64,000 nt of DNA from Pseudomonas lundensis. GTDB lineage: Bacteria > Pseudomonadota > Gammaproteobacteria > Pseudomonadales > Pseudomonadaceae. The translations under genes were made by a program, and so were the position numbers. The notes beneath the pieces were generated by a model. That model was not told the DNA's origin, ran no database searches, and saw nothing but the letters and a program-made list of their open reading frames with translations. How positions within the stretch are numbered: the first letter of the stretch is position 1; each line of letters opens with the position of its first letter. This document shows, piece after piece, positions 16,803 to 26,118 of this stretch. The stretch lies in NCBI RefSeq assembly GCF_001042985.1, contig NZ_JYKY01000015.1:1-64000 (forward strand), in the 5' to 3' direction.

Positions 16803-17658
16803 GGCAGCGACGAGGGTCGATCCCGGTTACGGTCGGGCGGGCGAGCTGCAGTAGCGTCTCGCGCCAAGGCGCGTTTGCCGGTAACGCCAAAAACGAATCA
16901 TTGAGCAGCGATGCCCGCGCCGGGTAAGTGAACGGCTGGCCGTCCAGGTGCAGCACCACACCGCCCGCGCCTTCGAGCACACCTTGGGCGGCGGCGGTGT
17001 CCCACTGTGAAGTCGGGGCCAAACGCGGGTAGCAATCGGCCGCGCCCTCGGCCAGCAAACAAAACTTGAGCGAGCTGCCGACGCTGGTCAGGGTCAAGTC
17101 ACCCAAATGCTCACTCAACCCGGCCAACAGTTTCTCTTGCTCCGGGCTGGAGTGACGACGGCTGGCGACCACTGTCAGCGGCTCGCCCGCAGGCGGGGTG
17201 GTGCGTACAGTGATGGGTTCGATCGTGTCGCCATCTGCGCGCCACGCCCCCAATTCTGCGCCGCCGTAATAACAGCGGCCGCTGGTAGGCATCGACACCA
17301 CGCCAAACACCACACGGCCGTGCTCGATCAAGGCGACATTGACAGTGAACTCTTCAGTGCCGGCAATGAATTCCTTGGTGCCGTCCAACGGGTCGACCAG
17401 CCACCAGCGGGACCACTCGGCACGCACGTCTTGGGCGATGTTGGCGTCTTCTTCGGACAAGACAGGGATGCCCGGATCGAGTGCAGTCAGGCCGTCGAGC
17501 AGCACGTGATGGGCCGCCAGATCAGCCGCTGTCACCGGCGAATCATCGGACTTGGCGGTGACCGCCACATCAGCGCGCCAGAACGGCAAGATGGCGTCAC
17601 CCGCCTGATGCACCAGTTGAATCACACCCTGAAGCAGTTTAGGGACAGGCAGGCTCAC
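16774..17658 (-). CDS. cysQ: 3'(2'),5'-bisphosphate nucleotidase CysQ
   Basis: 294 residues, GTG start overlapping the nudE stop. It degrades 3'-phosphoadenosine 5'-phosphate to AMP in sulfate assimilation. Inositol-monophosphatase-superfamily metal-binding motifs are seen: SEEDAN, WLVDPLDGTKEFI (Mg ligands) and TSQWDTAAAQGVLE near the C-terminus. The pair nudE-cysQ is a conserved Pseudomonas unit. The final 20 residues overlap the thioesterase gene and may be a lineage-specific tail. Confidence 0.94.
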   Translation of the reverse strand: MSLPVPKLLQGVIQLVHQAGDAILPFWRADVAVTAKSDDSPVTAADLAAHHVLLDGLTALDPGIPVLSEEDANIAQDVRAEWSRWWLVDPLDGTKEFIAGTEEFTVNVALIEHGRVVFGVVSMPTSGRCYYGGAELGAWRADGDTIEPITVRTTPPAGEPLTVVASRRHSSPEQEKLLAGLSEHLGDLTLTSVGSSLKFCLLAEGAADCYPRLAPTSQWDTAAAQGVLEGAGGVVLHLDGQPFTYPARASLLNDSFLALPANAPWRETLLQLARPTVTGIDPRRCLNGATHTGR

Positions 17659-18221
17659 AGCGTAAATTCCCCGCGCTGGGTCAGCAGATCCCGCGCCAGA
17701 TACAGCGCCGCCAAGGCACGGCCCTCGGTGAATTGCGGGTTTTGTACCAGCGTCGACAGCTCGCGCAAGTTCACTGTCTCGACCCGCATGGGCTCCGGCT
17801 CATCGCCTTCCAGACGCGACTCATACAGGTCGGTGGCCAGCACCACTTGGATTTTCTGACTCATGTAACCCGGCGACAGTGACAGCTCGGTCAGGTGCAC
17901 CAACTGACGGGCGCCATAGCCCGCTTCTTCCTTCAACTCGCGCTCGGCCGCTGCCAGTACGTCTTCGCCCGGCTCGATCAACCCTTTGGGCAGCGACACT
18001 TCGTATTCGTCGGTGCCGCCACAATATTCTTCAACCAACAGGGCATGCTCGGCATCGATCATCGCCACGATCATCACCGCGCCATAACCATTGCCGCGCC
18101 CCACCAGCCGTTCATACGTACGCTCAACGCCGTTGGAAAAGCGCAACTGCACTTCTTCAACACGAAACAATCGGCTACTGGCAACAATTTCACGGGCGAG
18201 TACGGTGGGTTTTTGGCGCAT
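17655..18221 (-). CDS. nudE: ADP compounds hydrolase NudE (Nudix)
   Basis: 188 residues from ATG 18221 with GAGGAG upstream. The Nudix box runs from GLIEPGEDVLAAAERELKEE into AGY, fitting Gx5Ex7REUXEExGU. NudE cleaves ADP-ribose, NADH and Ap3A-type dinucleotides. Four-base overlap with cysQ shows one operon. It is divergent from yrfG with an 88-base promoter gap. Confidence 0.93.
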   Translation of the reverse strand: MRQKPTVLAREIVASSRLFRVEEVQLRFSNGVERTYERLVGRGNGYGAVMIVAMIDAEHALLVEEYCGGTDEYEVSLPKGLIEPGEDVLAAAERELKEEAGYGARQLVHLTELSLSPGYMSQKIQVVLATDLYESRLEGDEPEPMRVETVNLRELSTLVQNPQFTEGRALAALYLARDLLTQRGEFTL

Positions 18222-18309
18222 AGCGGCTCCTCAATATGAACGGGTTACTATACCCCGGCTTTTCCGATTGTCTTGGTCGGATGTTTTTCAAATGCAGGAG
18301 AAGTTTTGC

Positions 18310-18972
18310 ATGACAGCGTTACCTTGGCGCGACATTGATACCGTTCTGCTGGACATGGACGGCACGCTGCTCGACCTGCATTACGACAACCACTTCTGGC
18401 TTGAACATTTGCCCCAACGCTACGCCGAACTGCACGGTATCAGCCGGGCCATGGCTGAACTGGAGCTGATGCCGCTGTTTGAACGCAATGCTGGCCAATT
18501 GAAATGGTATTGCCTGGATTTCTGGAGCGCCGAGCTGAAGATCCCGGTGCGCGAGTTGAAACTCGAAACCGCTGACCTGATTGCCCTGCGTCCTGATGCC
18601 GATACATTTTTAGCCGCCATCAAAAACGCCGGCAAGCGGGTGATTTTGATCACCAACGCACACCGCGATTCGCTGTCTTTGAAATTGGAACGCATCGAAC
18701 TTGCGCCTTACTTCGAAAGGCTGATCAGCTCACATGACTACGGTTTCCCCAAGGAAAGCCCACAGTTCTGGGATGCCTTGCACGCTGATATCGGGTTTGA
18801 TCCGGCGCGCAGCCTGTTTATCGACGACACCCTGCCGATTCTGCGCAGTGCACGGGATTTTGGCGTGAGGCATTTGCTGGCCGTAAAACAGCCCGACAGC
18901 AAAAAAGGCCCGAAAGACACCGAGGAATTTGCAGCGCTGGGGGATTACCGCGACTTGCTGGAAGGGCTTTGA
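18310..18972 (+). CDS. yrfG: GMP/IMP nucleotidase YrfG (HAD superfamily)
   Basis: 220 residues from ATG 18310 (AGGAG ten bases before). HAD motifs: LLDMDGTLLDLH (nucleophile Asp and acid/base Asp), LITNAHRD (motif II Thr), KESPQFW (motif III Lys) and FIDDTLPIL (motif IV). The helical cap LPQRYAELHGIS is typical of YrfG. It dephosphorylates purine monophosphates. Position beside nudE-cysQ and before lysM matches other pseudomonads. Confidence 0.93.
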   Translation: MTALPWRDIDTVLLDMDGTLLDLHYDNHFWLEHLPQRYAELHGISRAMAELELMPLFERNAGQLKWYCLDFWSAELKIPVRELKLETADLIALRPDADTFLAAIKNAGKRVILITNAHRDSLSLKLERIELAPYFERLISSHDYGFPKESPQFWDALHADIGFDPARSLFIDDTLPILRSARDFGVRHLLAVKQPDSKKGPKDTEEFAALGDYRDLLEGL

Positions 18973-19015
18973 GTCAGGCCCGCTGAGTGGGTGAGGGATC
19001 ACCACCGCATACCTG

Positions 19016-19054
19016 GGCAGCGACACACGTGCATGCACACCTGCAGTCGCTGCC
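19016..19054. terminator. Hairpin between yrfG and lysM
   Basis: GGCAGCGAC and GTCGCTGCC make a perfect 9-bp stem with a 21-base loop between the convergent genes. There is no T-run, so termination here is plausible rather than certain. Confidence 0.45.
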
Positions 19055-19069
19055 GAAAACCGCGAGGGT

Positions 19070-19510
19070 TTACTCAGGGATACGCAGTGTCTGGCCCGGG
19101 TAGATTTTGTTCGGGTCTTTGAGCATCGGTTTGTTGGCTTCAAAGATTTTTTGATACTTGTTCGCGTCGCCGTATACCGTGAGTGAGATGGCGCTGAGGG
19201 TGTCGCCCTTTTTCACCACCACAAAACGCGAAGCGGCAACCACCGGGCCGGTGACCGTGATGTGGTCTTCAACGCTGGCAACACCTTCGATATTGCCCGC
19301 CGCCAGAATGATTTTTTCTTTCTCTTCCTGCGTCGCGACCTCGCCGGTCACGATCACTTTGTCGCCCTCAACGGTGGCGGTGATGTTCGGATTGCCCAAA
19401 CCTACTTTTTCTACGTGCTTCTTGAGTTCTTCCGAGGCGTTGGCTTTGCCCGGTGTCAGCAAGTCGATTACTTTTTCGCCCGCTTCCTTGATAAAGCTAA
19501 AAATACTCAT
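19070..19510 (-). CDS. lysM: BON-LysM protein (Kbp/YgaU type)
   Basis: 146 residues, start with AGGAGCG ribosome site. A BON domain (about 25-90, with ITATVEGDKVIVTGEVATQEE) is followed by a LysM domain (about 95-146, VVKKGDTLSAISLTVYGD and IYPGQTLRIPE). There is no signal peptide. The E. coli homologue Kbp binds potassium and is osmotically induced. Length and domain order match that family exactly. Confidence 0.93.
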   Translation of the reverse strand: MSIFSFIKEAGEKVIDLLTPGKANASEELKKHVEKVGLGNPNITATVEGDKVIVTGEVATQEEKEKIILAAGNIEGVASVEDHITVTGPVVAASRFVVVKKGDTLSAISLTVYGDANKYQKIFEANKPMLKDPNKIYPGQTLRIPE

Positions 19511-19624
19511 CGTTCACGCTCCTAGGGTTGGAATATCCAGACACACAGCGTAGACCAACATTGGACAGGCAGGTTCCGGGGCGGGCACGTTAGAATCCCC
19601 CGACGATTTGCACGTGGAGCGAGC

Positions 19625-20512
19625 ATGGACATCAAACAACTGAAATTCCTGATCGCCCTCGATGAAACCCGTCATTTCGGTCAGGCGGCGGCCCGCTGCC
19701 ATATCACCCAACCCACGCTGTCCATGCGCCTGCGCAGCCTTGAGCAAGAGCTGGGTTTGCAATTGGTCAATCGCGGCCAGCGCTTTGAAAGCTTTACCGC
19801 GCCCGGCGAGCGCGTGCTGGCATGGGCCAGAACCGTGTTGTCCGCCTACGACGGTTTGCAGGCCGAAGCGGCTGCGTGCCGCGGCAACCTGATCGGTACG
19901 TTGCGTTTGGGCGTGGTGCCGTTGTCGAGTTTTGACCCGCTGCCGTTATTGCAACAAATGCACAAGGCGCACCCCGAACTGCGGTTTGAGTTGTCCGCAC
20001 TGAGTTCCGAACAGATCCTGGAGCAATTGGCCCGCAATCAGCTGGATGTGGGCGTCTCCTACCTCGACCGGCTAGACCATGAGCGTTTCGACTCGCTCAC
20101 CCTGGGCGACACCCGCATGGGGCTTTTGTACGACCAACGGCACTTCACCTTCGGTGAGCAACCGTTGAGCTGGGAAGCGCTGATCGAATTGCCGTTGGCG
20201 CTGCTCAGTGGCGGCATGCATTTTCGCCAGTCCATCGATCACAACTTCCACAGTCGCGGGCTGACCCCGCAGCCCATGCTGCAAACCGATGCGGTTCATC
20301 AACTGTTGCAAGCCGTGCATGGCGGGTTGTGTTGCGCGGTCATGCCGCTTGAAGGCGGCCTTGAAGCCCTGACTGACGACCTGCGCCTGCACCCGATTGC
20401 CGATGCGCAAACCCTCGCCACGCTGGGTTTGATCATGCGCCGCGAAGCGCCACGGTCGGCACTGGCAGAAGCCTGCTTCGCGCTGTTTCAAAAATCATCA
20501 ACTGCTTGTTGA
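19625..20512 (+). CDS. LysR-family transcriptional regulator
   Basis: 295 residues. The N-terminal winged helix reads MDIKQLKFLIALDETRHFGQ then AARCHITQPTLSMRLRSLE, the standard LysR DNA-recognition pattern; the remainder is a periplasmic-binding-like effector domain. It lies just upstream of fdhD and the YdeP-type oxidoreductase on the same strand. It may control them, perhaps through the palindrome at 20552-20568. The effector is unknown. Confidence 0.92.
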   Translation: MDIKQLKFLIALDETRHFGQAAARCHITQPTLSMRLRSLEQELGLQLVNRGQRFESFTAPGERVLAWARTVLSAYDGLQAEAAACRGNLIGTLRLGVVPLSSFDPLPLLQQMHKAHPELRFELSALSSEQILEQLARNQLDVGVSYLDRLDHERFDSLTLGDTRMGLLYDQRHFTFGEQPLSWEALIELPLALLSGGMHFRQSIDHNFHSRGLTPQPMLQTDAVHQLLQAVHGGLCCAVMPLEGGLEALTDDLRLHPIADAQTLATLGLIMRREAPRSALAEACFALFQKSSTAC

Positions 20513-20551
20513 TCGACGGCATCTATCAATAGATCAGCACTAGCGATTAGA

Positions 20552-20568
20552 CGCGACACAGTGTCGCG
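20552..20568. promoter_or_regulatory. Palindrome CGCGACAC-A-GTGTCGCG before fdhD
   Basis: A perfect 8-bp inverted repeat around a single A, 40 bases before fdhD and after the LysR gene stop. It could be a regulator site or a weak terminator. No T-run follows. Confidence 0.4.
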
Positions 20569-20606
20569 CCTACCCTTACTGCTGAATATACCGTCGGTAC
20601 AGCCTT

Positions 20607-21446
20607 ATGAACGCCCAGCGCCCCACGTGCGCGGCGCCCGCCCAGGATTCCCCCGCGCCCGCTGCCAGCCAGAATTACCACTACGTCACGCTGGACCACA
20701 GCAGCGGCGCTGAAACTGCCCTCGCCGAAGAAGTCGCCCTGGCGATTGCCTTCAATGGCATCAACCAAGCGGTGATGCTGGTGACGCCCACTGACCTTGA
20801 GGATTTCATCGTCGGTTTCAGCCTGGGCAGCGGCATCATTCAAGACCCCAGCGATATTTATGACCTCAAGCTCAGTGGCGCGGGCTCGGCGCAGTATGCC
20901 CACGTTGAAATCGCCAGCCGTGCGTTCTGGAACCTCAAACAGCAACGTCGCCAACTGGCAGGCACCAGCGGCTGCGGGCTGTGCGGCGTCGAAGCCGTGG
21001 AGCAAGCGCTGCCCGAGCTGAACGTCCTGCCCGGCGCGCCCTTGCCGCCCGCACAGTGGCTCGACGGCCTGCGCCAGCGCATCAGCGCGTTTCAACCGCT
21101 GGGCCAGCACTGCGGCGCGGTGCATGCGGCCGTTTACATGGACGCCAGCGGCCACCTGCTGATGGGCCGCGAAGACATTGGCCGACATAACGCGCTCGAC
21201 AAGTTGATCGGGGCATTGGTGCGTCAACGCATCGACCTGAACGGCGGCGCGGCGATTGTCACCAGCCGTTGCAGCCTTGAACTGATTCAAAAAGTGTTGC
21301 GCGCAGGCATCCAGACCCTGATCAGCCTGTCCTCGCCTACGGGCCTGGCGCTGCAATGGGCCCGCCGCCACAACCTCAACCTTATTCATCTGCCGCAAAA
21401 AAGCGCACCGCGTGTGTACAGCCCGGTGCAGGAGAATCCCGCGTGA
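20607..21446 (+). CDS. fdhD: Formate dehydrogenase accessory sulfurtransferase FdhD
   Basis: 279 residues. It transfers sulfur from IscS-type desulfurase to the bis-MGD cofactor of formate dehydrogenase. The essential Cys pair is in GTSGCGLCGVEA. HCGAVHAAVYM, GREDIGRHNALDKLIG and TSRCSLELIQK are the other signature blocks. The stop overlaps the GTG start of the downstream oxidoreductase, so maturation factor and enzyme are made together. Confidence 0.94.
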   Translation: MNAQRPTCAAPAQDSPAPAASQNYHYVTLDHSSGAETALAEEVALAIAFNGINQAVMLVTPTDLEDFIVGFSLGSGIIQDPSDIYDLKLSGAGSAQYAHVEIASRAFWNLKQQRRQLAGTSGCGLCGVEAVEQALPELNVLPGAPLPPAQWLDGLRQRISAFQPLGQHCGAVHAAVYMDASGHLLMGREDIGRHNALDKLIGALVRQRIDLNGGAAIVTSRCSLELIQKVLRAGIQTLISLSSPTGLALQWARRHNLNLIHLPQKSAPRVYSPVQENPA

Positions 21447-23791
21447 GCACTCATCATCAAGCCGACCAAACCCCAACCCCTCGCTACAAGCCCTATAAAG
21501 GCCCGGCAGGTGGCTGGGGCGCGCTGATCAGTGTGGCGCAAGCCTGGTTGACCAGCGACAACGCTCTGAAAAACCTGCGCATGATGCTCAAGACCAACCA
21601 GAACGGCGGTTTCGACTGCCCCGGTTGTGCCTGGGGCGATTCGCCGGAAAGCGGGCTGGTCAAATTCTGCGAGAACGGCGCCAAAGCTGTTAACTGGGAA
21701 GCCACCAAGCGCCGGGTCGATGCCAAGTTCTTTGCCAAACACAGCGTCAGCGCGCTGCTGGAGCAAAGCGATTACTGGCTCGAATATCAGGGCCGCCTGA
21801 CCGAGCCCATGCGTTACGACGCGTCCACCGACCGCTATGTACCCATCACGTGGGATGGCGCCTTCGCGCTGGTTGCCAAGCACCTGCTGAACCTGACGAG
21901 CCCCCATCAGGCGGAGTTCTATACCTCGGGCCGCGCCAGCAACGAAGCGGCGTATCTGTATCAATTGTTCGTGCGCGCCTTCGGCACCAATAACTTCCCC
22001 GATTGCTCGAACATGTGCCACGAAGCCAGCGGCGTTGCGCTTGCGCAAAGCGTGGGGGTCGGCAAGGGCACAGTCACGTTCGATGACTTCGAACATGCCG
22101 ACGCGATTTTCGTGCTTGGGCAAAACCCCGGCACTAACCACCCGCGCATGCTTGAACCGCTGCGCGAAGCCGTGAAGCGCGGCGCCCAAGTGGTGTGCGT
22201 CAACCCGCTCAAAGAGCGCGGCCTGGAACGCTTCCAGCACCCACAACACCCGCTGGAAATGCTCACCAACGGTGACCGCCCGACCAACACCGCTTACCTG
22301 CGCCCGGCACTGGGCGGCGACATGGCGCTGTTGCGGGGCATGGCCAAGTTCCTGCTGCAATGGGAACGCGGCGCTCAGGCGGCTGGGGAGCCGGCGGTCT
22401 TCGACCACGCGTTCTTGAATGAACACACCGCCGGCGTGCTGGACTACATCGCCAGCCTGGATGACACCCCGTGGGACGCTCTGGTCGAGCAATCGGGCCT
22501 GACGCTGGCAGACATCGAACGTGCCGCGCGCATGTACCTCAAAGGCAAGAACGTCATCATGTGCTGGGCCATGGGCATCACCCAGCATCGCCACTCGGTG
22601 CAGACCATTCAGGAAATCGCCAACCTGATGCTGTTGCGCGGCAACATTGGCCGTCCCGGTGCGGGTCTGTGCCCGGTGCGCGGCCACAGTAACGTGCAAG
22701 GCGACCGCACCATGGGCATTAACGAGCGCCCGCCCGTGGCATTCCTTGATGCACTGGAGCGTCGTTTCAAATTCAATGTGCCGCGTGAAAACGGGCACAA
22801 CGTGGTGGAAGCCATCCACGCCATGCTCGAAGGGCGCGCCAAGGTCTTTATCGGACTGGGCGGCAACTTTGCCCAGGCCACGCCCGACAGCCCGCGCACG
22901 GCCCAGGCCCTGCGCAATTGCGACCTGACCGTGCAAATCAGCACCAAGCTCAACCGCAGCCATTTGATGCACGGCAAGGAAGCGCTGATCCTGCCTTGCC
23001 TTGGCCGAACCGACATCGATATCCAGGTGCAAGGCCCGCAAGCGGTCACGGTGGAAGACTCGTTCAGCATGGTTCACGCCTCCAATGGCCAGTTGCAGCC
23101 CTTGTCGAATCAGATGCGTTCGGAACCGGCCATCATTGCCGGCATCGCAGCGGCAACCTTGGGAACGCACCCGATTGACTGGAACGGGGTCGTCGAAGAT
23201 TACAGCCGCATTCGCGAGCTGATCGCTGACACCATTCCCGGCTTCAAAGACTTCAACACCCGCGTACAGCACCCCGGCGGGTTCTATCTGGGTAACGCCG
23301 CAGGTGCCCGCCAGTGGAATACACCTGCGGGTCGCGCCACCTTCAAACCCAACGTGCTGCCACGGGATCTGGTCGACGAACGCACACGTGCGACAGGTCG
23401 CCTGCCGGACCTGATCCTGCAATCGATGCGTTCCCACGATCAGTACAACACCACCATTTATGGGCTGGACGACCGTTACCGCGGGGTCAAGGGCCAACGC
23501 AACGTGCTGTTTGTGAACGAAGCCGACATTATTCGCCTGGGCTTCAAGCCGGGCCAATTGGTAGACATTGTTTCTATCTGGGATGACGAGCACGAGCGTC
23601 GGGTTAAAAATTTCACCTTGCTGGCGTTTGATATCCCGGCAGGGCAAGCGGCCGCCTACTACCCCGAAGTCAACCCATTGGTGCCACTGGAAAGCACCGG
23701 GGATGGCAGCCACACCCCGACATCCAAGTTCGTGGCCATCTGCCTTGAGGCCGCCACGCCGTCGACACTGATCATGGCCAAAGCGAGCTGA
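21443..23791 (+). CDS. FdhF/YdeP-family molybdopterin oxidoreductase
   Basis: 782 residues from GTG 21443 (AGGAG 11 bases before; overlaps fdhD stop). The N-terminal FDCPGCAWGD and KFCENGAK segments are typical of the YdeP branch. Molybdopterin contacts include YTSGRASNEAAYLYQLF, NMCHEASG, VLGQNPGTNHPRML and GLGGNFAQATPD. The C-terminal domain has the NTTIYGLDDRYRG block. The electron acceptor and substrate are unknown; a formate dehydrogenase-like activity is inferred from coupling with fdhD. E. coli YdeP contributes to acid resistance. No beta or gamma subunit gene is adjacent, so the protein is probably soluble. Confidence 0.9.
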   Translation: MSTHHQADQTPTPRYKPYKGPAGGWGALISVAQAWLTSDNALKNLRMMLKTNQNGGFDCPGCAWGDSPESGLVKFCENGAKAVNWEATKRRVDAKFFAKHSVSALLEQSDYWLEYQGRLTEPMRYDASTDRYVPITWDGAFALVAKHLLNLTSPHQAEFYTSGRASNEAAYLYQLFVRAFGTNNFPDCSNMCHEASGVALAQSVGVGKGTVTFDDFEHADAIFVLGQNPGTNHPRMLEPLREAVKRGAQVVCVNPLKERGLERFQHPQHPLEMLTNGDRPTNTAYLRPALGGDMALLRGMAKFLLQWERGAQAAGEPAVFDHAFLNEHTAGVLDYIASLDDTPWDALVEQSGLTLADIERAARMYLKGKNVIMCWAMGITQHRHSVQTIQEIANLMLLRGNIGRPGAGLCPVRGHSNVQGDRTMGINERPPVAFLDALERRFKFNVPRENGHNVVEAIHAMLEGRAKVFIGLGGNFAQATPDSPRTAQALRNCDLTVQISTKLNRSHLMHGKEALILPCLGRTDIDIQVQGPQAVTVEDSFSMVHASNGQLQPLSNQMRSEPAIIAGIAAATLGTHPIDWNGVVEDYSRIRELIADTIPGFKDFNTRVQHPGGFYLGNAAGARQWNTPAGRATFKPNVLPRDLVDERTRATGRLPDLILQSMRSHDQYNTTIYGLDDRYRGVKGQRNVLFVNEADIIRLGFKPGQLVDIVSIWDDEHERRVKNFTLLAFDIPAGQAAAYYPEVNPLVPLESTGDGSHTPTSKFVAICLEAATPSTLIMAKAS

Positions 23792-24161
23792 CGCACAACG
23801 CCTGCAATCTCTGAAGCCACCGCGTCACCCAGTGCGATGAAAACCCGCCAAGTGTCCCATTGCGATTCGAGGACAACCTTGGCGGCGGTGACGCGGGAGT
23901 GGGCGGGTAGGCGTTGGTGCCCGCATCAAACGGTTAGCTGCCTGGTGGTTATGGCGGGGGCTGTTCCCCCCTCACATACGCCAAGACGTCTGCAAGCGCT
24001 TCGCGACAGCATCGGTATGCTTTTTATAACAAAACGCCCTAGACCCGCGAGGCCCAGGGCGGTAAAGATGTCAAAGACTCAGTATCCCGATAGTCGCAAG
24101 GCTGCGCCGCTTAAGTGAACAGCATTGCATCTTCGGATGGTTTTTATGTGTGGCGACCTTG
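23792..24161. other. Intergenic stretch, no supported gene
   Basis: One 93-codon open frame (23837-24118) lacks a ribosome site and has the Arg/Pro-rich composition of a chance frame. The only clear element is the minus-strand terminator at 24029-24061. Confidence 0.5.
24029..24061 (-). terminator. Terminator of the six-gene prenyl synthase cluster
   Basis: On the minus strand CGCCCTGGG and CTAGGGCG form a GC-rich stem followed by TTTTGTTATAAAA. It lies 100 bases past the stop of the last cluster gene. Confidence 0.7.
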
Positions 24162-26108
24162 CTAATCAGCTTCTACCGTCATATCAAAGTCTCCGTAAAA
24201 GTTAACATAAGGAATGGTTGAATAGATCACAGAGTCGATACTCTTTATGAATGGCTTAATCGTTATCTCTTTATTGACAGGCCTGTACTCAAACTGAGGC
24301 AGGGTGTAAAGATGCTCATCAATATTTAACACCAATGACTGGACATGACTGGCGATGCCTTTGAAAACCTCAACGTGCACAAGGTCTTCGAGCCCGGGAA
24401 TTAAATGACCGTACAGATCAGCAGCTCCGTTGTAGCCATGTAGTTCAAAATCAGGAAAGACGGTCGCTGAATATTTTATTTTCACACTGTTTTCGGCAAC
24501 TACATAGAGCTGCAGATGAATATCCAGAGGACGTTTAAATTCTATCCACCATTCAGGATCAGGCAGAACAGGAATATCAACCCTCACCCGTCCACTCATC
24601 GATATGAGCAGGGCAATAATATCGCCACCTAATTCCATCGAAAAATGATCAAGTTTAATGGTAGCGCCTTGCTGAGAAAAGCTTTTCTCTAAAGGGTTCC
24701 AAAACTCTTTATCCAAATAATCTTTTATTTTTGATTGACTTATATGAGCGATAAACGTGTTTTCATTCAAATTGCTTTGCGCTAACGCTACCGGGGATTG
24801 TTCTGTGTTATCGGCGGGCAAGTCTGTGGCTGTTGAAAAAAAATTAATGCGCAAAATTTGCTCTGTTGGAATGTTTGGCGGGGTAGGCCACTTGACCAAA
24901 TGGACATTGGCAATGTCCGGGAGAAATGGAGGAGGCACGATACGTATATTAAATAGGTTCAGATATTTTTGTATATATTGCTGGAAATTAGCTTTGTTGC
25001 GCTTAAGGATGGCATCGACGAACGGGTCATACGGTGTAAGTACGATAGCCGAATCCTCTCCGAGCTGTAATGCAAATTGGTCCTCCTCTTTAACAAAGTC
25101 AATACGGGCACTGTAGGACGCCTGAATGTAGGGAGGGAGCAGGCCGTTGTGTTGTACGAAGATTACCATCGTGAACTTTAATGTGTCGATGTAGCCAGGG
25201 ACGATCGTGGGGGCTGAGCTAAGCATCCACGTGATGCTCATCCCGAGTTCGTCATCTTCATATACTCCCCAAAGCTCATCAATGAGTAAATCGACGTATT
25301 GAGTGATTTTTAGATTAATGAAGGTATACGGTATGGTGAGTGCGAAATGTGCATTAGGGTTATGGTTGATACGTGCCGATGCAACGTTGGCCACCGCTCT
25401 CAAGTCGCCGAGTGCCAGGCGTGCATACTGGGTAGCCACCTGCGACAATCCCGCTAAGGATGCATCCGTCGACAGATGAATGTTCAGCTCATTGACGAAC
25501 TTCTGGAGTGTGTCTTCACGATTAAGAATTTGTTTAATGACGCTTACAAAAATAGATTCTAATTCGATATCAATCGCGAGGTTTTCGTTGGTGACTTCGG
25601 GGTTAAACGAAATGGCCGTAAATTCAACCTGTGCCGTGTCCAACTGTTCCTCAACTTCAAGTGTGGCGTTAAAGACCCCTTGCACATCGCTGACACTTTT
25701 AATCGTTAAAGCCAGTGTTCCTTCCGGCATTAAGTTACCGTCAATTCTAATAATCAGCCTGCCTGAACCAACAATTTCCGCAGGCACATCAGTTGGGCGG
25801 TCATACCCTGCCTGAGTGTTAGGGTGCTTGGCCTTGAAGCTGACCCGATTGCCGTCAACAATAATTTCAGGCTTATTATTTGCGTCGAATCTTACTTGTG
25901 TATTGCTCAGACCTTTTAATACTATATCTGCGTAGACCACTTCAATCTTCGATTCGAGGATATCAAACGATCCCATGTCGATTCGTTCGATCACGAGAGG
26001 GTCAAGTGATTGCTTATCCGGGTCGTGCAATAAATTTGAAATATAGAAGTCGGAGGTCGGAGTGAGCAGGAGGTTTTTTAATGCTTGAACCAGCTGATTA
26101 TTTAGCAT
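24162..26108 (-). CDS. Unknown 648-residue protein of the prenyl synthase cluster
   Basis: No family recognised with certainty. It has no signal peptide, lipobox or membrane helix. The composition is beta-rich and acidic, with long amphipathic strands. Its N-terminus (LLLTPTSDFYISNLL followed 50 residues later by DIVLKGLSNTQV) repeats the module found twice in the next gene upstream, so the two proteins share a fold. A TULIP-type lipid-binding fold, as in the botulinum-associated OrfX/P47 proteins, is my best guess. It is the last gene of the operon, ten bases after its neighbour, in AT-rich DNA unlike the flanks. Confidence 0.8.
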   Translation of the reverse strand: MLNNQLVQALKNLLLTPTSDFYISNLLHDPDKQSLDPLVIERIDMGSFDILESKIEVVYADIVLKGLSNTQVRFDANNKPEIIVDGNRVSFKAKHPNTQAGYDRPTDVPAEIVGSGRLIIRIDGNLMPEGTLALTIKSVSDVQGVFNATLEVEEQLDTAQVEFTAISFNPEVTNENLAIDIELESIFVSVIKQILNREDTLQKFVNELNIHLSTDASLAGLSQVATQYARLALGDLRAVANVASARINHNPNAHFALTIPYTFINLKITQYVDLLIDELWGVYEDDELGMSITWMLSSAPTIVPGYIDTLKFTMVIFVQHNGLLPPYIQASYSARIDFVKEEDQFALQLGEDSAIVLTPYDPFVDAILKRNKANFQQYIQKYLNLFNIRIVPPPFLPDIANVHLVKWPTPPNIPTEQILRINFFSTATDLPADNTEQSPVALAQSNLNENTFIAHISQSKIKDYLDKEFWNPLEKSFSQQGATIKLDHFSMELGGDIIALLISMSGRVRVDIPVLPDPEWWIEFKRPLDIHLQLYVVAENSVKIKYSATVFPDFELHGYNGAADLYGHLIPGLEDLVHVEVFKGIASHVQSLVLNIDEHLYTLPQFEYRPVNKEITIKPFIKSIDSVIYSTIPYVNFYGDFDMTVEAD

Positions 26109-26118
26109 GACACTCTCC

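Noticed and set aside
21386..23713. 775-codon minus-strand open frame over the molybdopterin oxidoreductase
   Set aside because: Shadow of a well-supported gene; His/Gln/Arg-rich composition and no domain.
23837..24118. Possible 93-residue gene after the oxidoreductase
   Set aside because: No ribosome site, Arg/Pro-rich chance-like sequence, overlaps the minus-strand terminator.
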